Part shown: positions 56,632 through 64,000 of the stretch, piece by piece
How positions within the stretch are numbered: position 1 is the first letter of the stretch
Layout: the number at the start of each line of letters is the position of its first letter
DNA from: Nakazawaea peltata
Taxonomy: Eukaryota > Ascomycota > Pichiomycetes > Alaninales > Pachysolenaceae
DNA: 64,000 nucleotides
Assembly (NCBI GenBank): GCA_001599355.1
Contig: BCGQ01000001.1
Location: 1,305,135 to 1,369,134, forward strand
Direction of reading: 5' to 3'
Program-made: the position numbers and the translations under genes
The notes under the pieces: generated by a model
What the model was told of the DNA's origin: nothing
Databases searched by the model: none
Seen by the model: the letters and a program-made list of their open reading frames with translations, nothing else

Positions 56632-57972
56632 CTATATCATACCACTGCGCAGTAAATTCGTCTGAATTATCATATCTGTCACTGCTGAAAGTACAAACTT
56701 CATACTTTGAGTATCTGTGGCACATGTTCTATGAACATATATTTGCTTAGGAGTCCTATTCAACGAAAGAAAAGCTTCTTCGAAAAAACGGGTCAGTTCC
56801 TGAACATCTGTAGACCCACCTGTATATTGAGGAAAATATCTCTTAATAGGTGACCGGAGTAATTTTTGTTCAAATAAATCCGTCTTATTAATGAAAAGAA
56901 TAAAAGGTGTTTGATAGAACCATCTCGAATTACAAAGTTGTCTAAAAAGATGCATCAGTTCCAACATTCTATTCACAGATTCATCTTCGAAAAGACGCTG
57001 ATCATATTCAGATATCAGCATTACAAACAAAATCAGTGTGATTCCTTCAAAACAATGAATCCATTTAGATCTCTCACTCCGTTGACCCCCAGCATCAAAT
57101 ACTTTAAATTTAGTACCATTGACTAAAAATGTGGTCTCGCTAATTCCGGTAGTCTTTATACGACCTTTAAGAATATCTTCATCGCTACACAGATAATTCG
57201 GTTGAGCCAATTTCAAGATATTGTCAAAGTAATACAGTGCATTACTCTCCAATTGGAACTCATTCAGCCTCAAAAAGCAATTTTCGATCCCCTCATCTCT
57301 TGTCCACAATTCGTGAATGGCCCGGGCGGTTTCGATTTTTGTGTGCGTTTTGGGGCTCAGATTAAATGCGGCTGTATTTAAAGACGATTGGTGACTTGGA
57401 CCCTGTCCATATAATTGTGGGGAATTCACTTCCATAATTTCTTCTTCTTCTCCGAGTAAAGCAGTGTTCTCTTCCCAAGGTAGCGGAACAAATTTACCTG
57501 AACTGGTCTTTTGTCTACGTAATTTTGAAGTCTCGGAATATTTCACCACATAATCTTTCAAAAAATCAAACCCCCCAGCGACACCAGTATCAACATCGGC
57601 AAGGGCATCATATTCGAATATTATTCTACGGAATTGAGCCAAAGGTGAATCTGGTTTATCACAATCCAACTCAATTCCCATATTACGCAGCTGGATAATT
57701 AAGATTTTGATACTCTGGATCAGATCTGCCCAAATCACTTGCAGATATTGCATTCGTTCTTGAATTGTAAATCCATGTTGATGTAACAATCTCATTTGTT
57801 TAAGTACTGTCGATTTACCACTCTCTCCTGCCCCTAAAAGAAGAATTTTAACCTGATGTCTATTAGCATTCTGGGTCTTATTAAGGAGCTTCCCAATAGC
57901 CTCATTCTGCTTCTTCCCCACATAATATTCATCCTCCTCTTCTCCTATTTCTCTACTAACTCCACAACCCAT
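56632..57972 (-). CDS. GPA1: Heterotrimeric G-protein alpha subunit, pheromone-type
   Basis: 446 aa, ATG 57972. It has an N-myristoylation signal MGCGVS, P-loop GAGESGKS at 47-54, switch II DAGGQRSE at 293-300, 'NKTD' at 362-365 and 'TCATDT' at 416-421. An extra variable segment of about 50 residues (about 160-215) in the helical domain is shared in position with S. cerevisiae Gpa1, pointing to the mating pathway rather than Gpa2. CTG codons at 57742, 57721, 57688 and 57235 read QYAQVIWADA, IIQARN and NAAYYFDN, all Ala in S. cerevisiae Gpa1. Two more in 'GITAILFVMAISEYDQ' also match Ala. Confidence 0.95.
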   Translation of the reverse strand: MGCGVSREIGEEEDEYYVGKKQNEAIGKLLNKTQNANRHQVKILLLGAGESGKSTVLKQMRLLHQHGFTIQERMQYLQVIWADLIQSIKILIIQLRNMGIELDCDKPDSPLAQFRRIIFEYDALADVDTGVAGGFDFLKDYVVKYSETSKLRRQKTSSGKFVPLPWEENTALLGEEEEIMEVNSPQLYGQGPSHQSSLNTAAFNLSPKTHTKIETARAIHELWTRDEGIENCFLRLNEFQLESNALYYFDNILKLAQPNYLCSDEDILKGRIKTTGISETTFLVNGTKFKVFDAGGQRSERSKWIHCFEGITLILFVMLISEYDQRLFEDESVNRMLELMHLFRQLCNSRWFYQTPFILFINKTDLFEQKLLRSPIKRYFPQYTGGSTDVQELTRFFEEAFLSLNRTPKQIYVHRTCATDTQSMKFVLSAVTDMIIQTNLLRSGMI

Positions 57973-58121
57973 CTTAATTACCCTACAATTTCATCATTTA
58001 ATTCTCTAGCTTTCCAACTATATATATATACAAGCGAAAATAATCACCCCCAAATGAGGCTCAATCTGATACACCCTGCGCGGCCCTTTTTTTCTTCTCA
58101 AATTTGAGCCGCACAAACTGA

Positions 58122-59414
58122 TTATTTCCAGTTAATAAATCTCAAAACGGTCGAGTCGAAATCTGGCTGATTATCCAAGTATAAATGATGACCTGCATTT
58201 GAAAGAACTCTAAATTTGGCCAATTTCGTACCAGCTTGTTTGTTTATATCATCAACACATTCTTTACCGGCACTCTTAGACATCCAATCATGGTCTCCGT
58301 ATAACCAAAGTGAGGGAACCTTTATAGTTCCTGGTAATCTATCTAATAATGGTAATCTCAGAAGGGCTCCAGGCAGAAGGATTCTAGTCAATGCATATTC
58401 TCCAGATCCTTTCAGAGTAAAAGTATGGTAAGCATAGTCGTGAATTTTGAACAAATCATCGTAATCTTCCAAAGCGTCATGGAATCTACCGAAAGACCAA
58501 GCACTGATCATCTTCGGCAGTAATGGACCAATCAGACGGGCTATTGAGAATGGTGATACATGTCTCTCCCACAGTTTGACGACCCATCCTGGAAGTTGGG
58601 GCCGACGTCTATATTGACCCAAATCTGCTTCTACATCGGAGCTAGCAGTACTGGTTGTGGTAGTTGTAGGACGCAACTCATCTGTAACATCAGGTCCATT
58701 TACAGTCTTGACCTTCGATGCAGATGGATTATGCGTTTTATTGGTGGATTTTTCATCTAACAAAGAGTACTCACTTCTTTCAACACCAACTGGAGAGATA
58801 AGAACCAATTTTGATACACGCTCAGGATATTTCAAAGTATAACAACTTGATAAATAACCACCAAGCGAGTGTCCAATAAGTACAAAATCATCAACCTTTC
58901 TTTGTTTTCTCCATTCCTCGATGGAATCGATAAACCAATCTTCACTTTTATGAATTTCCTCCTCACTATCAACACCATAATGAGGGAACTTTGGTCTTGA
59001 AGATAACCCGAATCCCAAAAGATCTAAAGCATGGATCTCGACTCCCTTAATACTGGAAAGTTGATCATAATTCGAGAAAAAGAACCCTAAAGAAGCGCCG
59101 TAACCATGGACTAAAACAATGTGGCGTTTCTCTCCATCTGGCAGCTTTTCCAAGTTCTTAATCAGGAACTCATGAATCTTATTACCTTTCTTATCGACAG
59201 GAGTATCTAAAATACTAACCAGCCGTGTGGCATCACCGCCAGGATAGAACGGTATCAAACGGAGAACCTTGTCCTCGTAGTAACTCAATGGTTTCCTGTC
59301 TAACCATTGCTTGAAACTTTGTTTGTAAGTGAGAGTAGGTCTTTCAACCTCTTGTGCCGTCAGAGTAGCTGCTGTAGACATCTTTCTTATAATACTTCTT
59401 CTAACTATATTCAT
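58122..59414 (-). CDS. Alpha/beta hydrolase of the CLD1/ICT1 (ABHD4/5) family, probably mitochondrial
   Basis: 430 aa, ATG 59414. A basic N-terminus (MNIVRRSIIRKMSTAA) resembles a mitochondrial presequence. The hydrolase fold shows 'IVLVHGYGASLGFFF' (oxyanion), the nucleophile elbow 'GHSLGG', 'LYGDHDWM' (acid) and 'NAGHHLYLDN' (catalytic His plus the HxxxxD acyltransferase motif). S. cerevisiae Cld1, Ict1 and Ecm18 share this pattern; Cld1 deacylates cardiolipin for remodelling. The T/S-rich insert near residues 240-265 is probably a loop. A Cld1-like role is most likely given the presequence, but the paralogue is not certain. Confidence 0.82.
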   Translation of the reverse strand: MNIVRRSIIRKMSTAATLTAQEVERPTLTYKQSFKQWLDRKPLSYYEDKVLRLIPFYPGGDATRLVSILDTPVDKKGNKIHEFLIKNLEKLPDGEKRHIVLVHGYGASLGFFFSNYDQLSSIKGVEIHALDLLGFGLSSRPKFPHYGVDSEEEIHKSEDWFIDSIEEWRKQRKVDDFVLIGHSLGGYLSSCYTLKYPERVSKLVLISPVGVERSEYSLLDEKSTNKTHNPSASKVKTVNGPDVTDELRPTTTTTSTASSDVEADLGQYRRRPQLPGWVVKLWERHVSPFSIARLIGPLLPKMISAWSFGRFHDALEDYDDLFKIHDYAYHTFTLKGSGEYALTRILLPGALLRLPLLDRLPGTIKVPSLWLYGDHDWMSKSAGKECVDDINKQAGTKLAKFRVLSNAGHHLYLDNQPDFDSTVLRFINWK

Positions 59415-59586
59415 ATGCTTTCCGATCCATTCTCTCGAGTGGCAATAAACAGTCTTAAGTATGGAAGGTTCAGCGGCGCACTATGTGACTAGCCGTACTC
59501 GCATATGCGCGTTTAGCGGGAATTAGAGATGCCCTGAAACTGAAGTCAAATTTATTACTAAAATAGGAAATTCCATAAAAAGAAGT

Positions 59587-60440
59587 CTATTTAGAGAAGG
59601 GTTCCAATTGGGGGTCATTATAACGAAGATATGAACCATTCAAAGTAGATGGGATACCTTGGATCAGTAAGTTAGCATAGATGGTAGCAGGGACCTCTGG
59701 CAGTAATAACTCATTATTTTCTTTAAGATCAATAAATCTTTGCAAACCTTCTGCAGTCATTTTAGATCCAAAAGTTTCTCTGATATCTTGCTGCATTTGA
59801 GTATCGACGACACCTGGGGCAATGGCAATGGCAGAGACGTCTTTCTCTTCCAGGGCTAAAGAAAGACAGAAATGATTGACTGCCAGTTTGGAAGCACCAT
59901 ATGCAGCCCAACCGTAGTACAGTTTAGTGGAACTACCGGAAGACACCACAATAACAGAACCAGTAGATGATTTCTTCAAGTAGGGTAACAGTTTTTGGGT
60001 GATATCGACGATACTGAACACATTGATATCAAAGAGACGTTTCCATGCGGCTACATCGGCATTAGCAATGCTATCAACAGGGTCTAACACACCAGCATTA
60101 AGGATAATACTATCCAAGGCACCGAATTGGGAGATGGCCAATTCGACCAGAGATGAGCTGGTCTTTGAGTCGGAAATATCTCCACAAACATAAGCAAATC
60201 TCTCCAGGCCATAAATTTGCTTGAGATTACTCAATTCTTTTTCTGATCTAGCAATAGCCACAATTTTTGCGTCGGAAGATTTCTTCATAAGAATTTCAAC
60301 GATCGATTTACCGATTCCTAAAAATGTTAGTAAGAATATTATGGGATACCAATTGAATATGAAGATATATATGGTATATACGGTCGGATATAGAGTTAGA
60401 ACATACCTCTTGAGGCTCCAGTAACTAAGAAAACACCCAT
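59587..60440 (-). CDS. Short-chain dehydrogenase/reductase, IRC24/YIR035C type (two exons)
   Basis: Exon 1 is 60440-60407 (MGVFLVTGASR plus one base) and exon 2 is 60317-59587; 254 aa. The 89-nt intron has donor GTATGT at 60406, TACTAAC at 60332-60326 and AG at 60319-60318. It splits the second glycine of the NAD(P)-binding motif TGASRGIG, so exon 2 alone would look like a truncated enzyme. Other SDR parts are 'NAGVLDP', catalytic 'SSGSS' with YGASK (Tyr and Lys) and 'APGVVDTQM'. S. cerevisiae Irc24 and relatives are diketone or benzil reductases. The CTG at 59884 reads SKAAVNHF (Ala), as in yeast. Confidence 0.92.
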
Positions 60441-61086
60441 AATGACTTTTATTCTCTAACGATCAATTGTTTAATGAAGGGATCTATAATTGGTAGAATG
60501 AATAGGTTTGTGGTTTGACGATTAAGATTTGTAATACCTTCTTAGTTTGAGTATTTCCTAAGTATTTAATATTTTCTTAGTATTTTCTTAGTACTTTCTT
60601 GAATTTGATTTTCCTTTATCTTTTAACGTTCTTCCACATTTTCCTAACGTTCTTCCACTTTCATAATACTCTTAGTATTGCGCATTATCTCCTTACATTC
60701 TTTAATAAGCCTCTAACTATAGAGAGTATTTTATGAATATTCTGTACTATCCGATATCCGATACTTAGAGGTGGGAGTGAATCGGGAATTCTCAAATCTT
60801 CACACATCTCACTACTTTATTTACTCATTAGTTGGTTTTCGAGCCATTTGGGTCACCATCTTCCTACTTTCCTTAACTCCTTGTCTTCCTCCTTGTCTTC
60901 CTCTCCCTTTCCTTCTCCCTTTTCTTCCCCCCAACTCTCCCCCAATTCCCCCAACTCCCCCAAATTTCCTCTTAGCAAAATTCAAAATCGAACAAAAAAA
61001 TACCCAAAATCTAAACAAATACAAAACACCAACCAACTAATCACAGATATATCACCAGGGGCCCATTTGAAGAATCATCCATCAGA
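60441..61086. other. SDR-PAN3 divergent promoter
   Basis: About 650 bp with AT-rich repeats (TATTTTCTTAGTA near 60560-60600) and a pyrimidine-rich tract (about 60865-60970) before PAN3. No gene supported. Confidence 0.5.
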
Positions 61087-63100
61087 ATGAGCAATCAGGG
61101 AAGTAAGTACAATCTCCCCATCAACTTTCCCACCCCCCACCCTCCATACTAACTCCCAATCAGAGCCTGCTAACTTTGACTGGGCAAAAGATATACCCTG
61201 TAAGAATATCACCATCTACGGGTACTGTAAACACCAGGATAAGTGCGCATTCAAACATGAAACTCCGCTGGTAGCTAAAGAAAAGGATGGAGAATCCACT
61301 ACTCCGACTAATAATGTCAGTCCTATAGTTTCTAAAGTGGCGCTGCTGCCCATCTTCACACCATCGGCTGATCCTAAGAAGAAGTTCAGTTTCGATTCTC
61401 CTTCGTTCACTCCAACTTCGGGTTCGGTAGTTCCAGGATCAACTCCCGGTACTGCCACTCCAAATGGAACCCCATTACCACAATTGAGTCAATCTAGTGC
61501 CTTACCTTCGGCTCCTCCAGCTGTCGAATCCAAATTCTCTTCTCCAAGAGCAGCTAATGTTTCCACTTTTATTCCTGAATCATTACAATCGACACAACTG
61601 CTGTTACAGAAGTTCAATATTGACACACCACTGTTCTCACCAATACCTCTGAACAATGGAAGCTCAATGCATCATTCTAATAATACTCCACAAGGTGGTA
61701 ATGGACCTCCTGGACCTGATTTAATATATGCTCAAGGTGCTGGAAATGGTATACCTGGAGCTCCACCACCTGCAGCAGCAGCCAATCCAATGGGAGCTGC
61801 CGTGATTGCCGCAGCAGCTGCTAACCAGGCATATCCATTACAATACCATTTGTATTCTCAAATCCCTCCACCGCATTTCAAACTTCCTTTGCAACCTTAT
61901 GAACGTGATTTAAGCTCTTTATTCATCCCAAATAATGTTAGGGAAGCCTTACACAAACGTAATGAACTGTCAAACCAGATATTACCTCATTCAAATCTTC
62001 CCGATCACATCAATAGCACTTATCATTCTTTGGTACCCATCGATACTCAATTTGACTCTCCATCTGCACTGTTTATGGGATTAAGAACTTGCGTATTTAA
62101 ACTGCAGTCGGCAATTGATGGTAAATTGTACTGTTTGCGTAAGATTACAATCCCTCAAGACCTGTCTTTGGAGATTTCCGAGCAACTGATATCGTTGATC
62201 AATAAGAAATGGACTCTGTTCCAACATAGTAACATTGTCAAAGTTGTGGAACTGTTCACATCTTTGCTGTTTAATGACAATTCTTTAATTTTAGTTTATG
62301 ATTACCATCCATGTTCACAGACATTGATTGAGCTGCATTTTAGTGCTACACTGAACTCTAGTTCCAGTTTATTGACAGAGTCTTTACTTTGGAATTATTG
62401 TTTGCAGTTATTGAATGCTTTACAAGAGATTCATTCTCGTAATTTACTGGTAAGATGTTGGGATTTATCAAAAGTTATAATAACAGGTCCTAATACGAGT
62501 CGACTCAGATTATCAGGACTTGGTGTTCTTGATGCATTAAGTCCAGAAAATCCAACTGATTTACAAAGACAAGATATTAAATTATTCGGTGATTTAATGG
62601 CCAAATTAAGCTCTACTTTGAGAACCAGTAATGAACTTGATGGGTTTATACTGGCGTGTCATAATGAATCTGTCAGTTTGGATGATTTAATCAAATTGGC
62701 TCTGCCTCAATTGATCAAACAAGCCAATGGACTCCAAAATTCAGTAGACTATCATGAACTGTTATTGGCTACCGAGTTAGAAAATGGACGACTCTTCAGA
62801 CTTTTACTGAAATTGAACTTTATCTGTGAAAGACCAGAATTCATGAATGATCTGAGCTGGTCAGAAACCGGTGAAAGATACCCTATCAAATTATTCCGTG
62901 AATTTGTCTTCCACCAAAAGGACGAAATGGGAAAGGCATATTTGGATCTTCAGCATGTATTAACACACCTTAATAAGTTGGACTGTGGTAGTCCAGAAAG
63001 AATTTTACTTGTTTCTAACGATGAGAAATCATGTCTTATCATTAGTTACAAAGAATTGAAAGATTTAGTTGACTCTGGCTTCCGTGAATTACTCCTTTGA
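61087..63100 (+). CDS. PAN3: PAN2-PAN3 deadenylation complex subunit Pan3 (two exons)
   Basis: Exon 1 is 61087-61102 (only 16 nt, MSNQG plus one base) and exon 2 is 61164-63100; 650 aa. The 61-nt intron has GTAAGT at 61103, TACTAAC at 61147-61153 and AG at 61162-61163. Splicing joins MSNQGKPANFDWAKDIP to a CCCH zinc finger (C-x8-C-x5-C-x3-H, about residues 18-37) that binds poly(A). A disordered P/S/A/N-rich region follows, including a PAM2-like segment near 'STFIPESLQS'. Then comes a pseudokinase domain (about 250-510), and the C-terminal knob ends in 'SGFRELLL'. Pan3 recruits and activates the Pan2 nuclease. Without exon 1 the zinc finger would lose its natural start. Confidence 0.94.
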
Positions 63101-63343
63101 TCGGACCTTACATATGTAATAATGACATCATAGATTTAAGCGAGAAAAAGTAGTGTAAAGTAAATCAAATTTCTGCTGCGCGTACAGACGCGCAACAATG
63201 TGGAGAGCAACAAGAACTCGGGCAAGCTTCCTATTTAGGTAATATTTCCAGATTAGGCGTAAATTTGACCTGAAATTTACTCCTTCGGTAGATTTAATTG
63301 GAAAGGTATTGAGATCAGACGAACTGGTAAGAGAGTAACCAAT
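63101..63343. other. PAN3-AVO2 intergenic region
   Basis: About 240 bp; no gene or clear element. Confidence 0.4.
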
Positions 63344-64000
63344 ATGGAAACGGTGGTGAGGACTCCAGGGATGGATCCCGGAGTGAGGTTAAGGCGTCTG
63401 ATAATGGCGGATGATCTTGGAATCACAACTAGAATACTAAAGAGATACCCACAGTTATGTGAGAATATCGATAGTAGTAACGGGTGGGCTAATTTACATT
63501 ATCTGCTGGCCAAGGGGAGTTATTTGATTCTGCTGAATTTGATCAAGTTAGTCCAACTGTACCAGCTTGATGATGAGGAGATCAAGTTGACATTCAACAA
63601 AGAGTCATATTTACATTGTTGCTGTGGCCGTGAAGGTACCGGTAGCGAACAAACTTTGCATTTATTATTACAGAATTTCGGGAGTCGATTGAAAGATGTT
63701 CAAGATCGGCATGGGCGTAGTGCAGTTCATTTATGCTGCCAGCTTGACCGTCACTCTCAGTTACAATTACTTTGTCAATTCGGTGCTGATGTTAACTTAC
63801 AAGATGAGCTTGGAAATACAGCACTTCATTATCTGATGGAGATGGGTAATATCAAATGTGTCAAGATTTTATTACAACAAGAAAATATTCAACCGGACTT
63901 GGTAAATAACGCGGGATTCAAGATTACAGATGTGCTGGACTCATTTGATACGATCAAGATGTACGAATTCTGTAAAAGAAGGGAATCATCTGGAGCCACA
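63344..64000 (+). CDS. AVO2: TORC2 subunit Avo2 (ankyrin repeats), 5' part, cut by the window end
   Basis: 219 codons are open from ATG 63344 to the last base, with no stop, so the gene continues beyond the window. The N-terminus 'PGVRLRRLIMADDL' and 'NIDSSNGWANLHY' are close to the start of S. cerevisiae Avo2 ('NIDPSNGWSNLHYA'). The CTG codons after LHY read AAAKG as Ala. Ankyrin units follow: 'QTLHLLLQNFG', 'DRHGRSAVHLCCQL', 'GADVNLQDELGNTALHYLMEMGN'. Avo2 is a non-essential, plasma-membrane-side subunit of TOR complex 2. Length and C-terminal phosphorylation region cannot be judged. Confidence 0.88.
   Translation, partial: METVVRTPGMDPGVRLRRLIMADDLGITTRILKRYPQLCENIDSSNGWANLHYLLAKGSYLILLNLIKLVQLYQLDDEEIKLTFNKESYLHCCCGREGTGSEQTLHLLLQNFGSRLKDVQDRHGRSAVHLCCQLDRHSQLQLLCQFGADVNLQDELGNTALHYLMEMGNIKCVKILLQQENIQPDLVNNAGFKITDVLDSFDTIKMYEFCKRRESSGAT

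Overview
The window is a compact budding-yeast (Saccharomycotina) chromosome segment: about 39 protein genes, one tRNA-Cys, intergenic gaps mostly under 1 kb, and short introns with GTAAGT/GTATGT-type donors and TACTAAC branch points. The standout feature is the genetic code. Wherever CTG falls at a strongly conserved position, the family consensus there is alanine, not leucine (standard) or serine (Candida). Examples occur in the complex I 23-kDa subunit, RSA4, KIN4, GPA1, MET16, DFR1, COR1, SWE1, MSG5, PCL cyclin, SRX1 and others. This points to the CUG-Ala clade (Pachysolen, Nakazawaea, Peterozyma). Two complex I subunits, absent from Saccharomyces, agree with a respiratory non-Saccharomyces yeast. 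Translations made with the standard code carry Leu at every CTG and should be read with Ala there. Several apparent ORF starts upstream of the first ATG are non-ATG codons; the starts given here are ATGs.

Layout. 0-14 kb: a basic nucleolar-like protein, COG5, a PEX30-family protein, SEM1 (two introns), SWE1, complex I NUIM, an MSG5/CPP1-type phosphatase, HOS4. 14.0-17.8 kb: tRNA-Cys, then about 3.6 kb with no recognisable gene. 17.8-31.2 kb: NRG1-type zinc-finger factor, ECM2, KIN4, complex I NDUFA1-like subunit, RPL33 (spliced), RSA4, DFR1, SRX1, TCA17/TRAPPC2L (spliced), IES6. 31.8-45.1 kb: RHO1, MET16, MED10 (spliced), JIP5, the small V-ATPase subunit f gene (three exons), AFG1, a degenerate acyl-CoA-synthetase-like protein, CDC1/TED1, an RRM protein, SDH4. 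45.4-64 kb: an ASH1-type SET protein, MRP2, COR1, PSY4, RSM7, a PCL cyclin, GPA1, a CLD1-like hydrolase, an SDR (spliced), PAN3 (spliced), and the 5' part of AVO2 cut by the window end.

The genes are ordinary housekeeping and signalling genes in mixed orientation, not operons. Functional themes recur: respiration (NUIM, NDUFA1, SDH4, COR1, AFG1), cytosolic and mitochondrial ribosomes (RPL33, RSA4, JIP5, MRP2, RSM7), and growth or cell-cycle signalling (SWE1, KIN4, RHO1, GPA1, MSG5, AVO2). Several promoters share an AAAATTTT (RRPE-like) core, and a GTCGTGYAC motif recurs between genes. Short minisatellites sit in many gaps. No transposon, virus-like element or CRISPR array was recognised.
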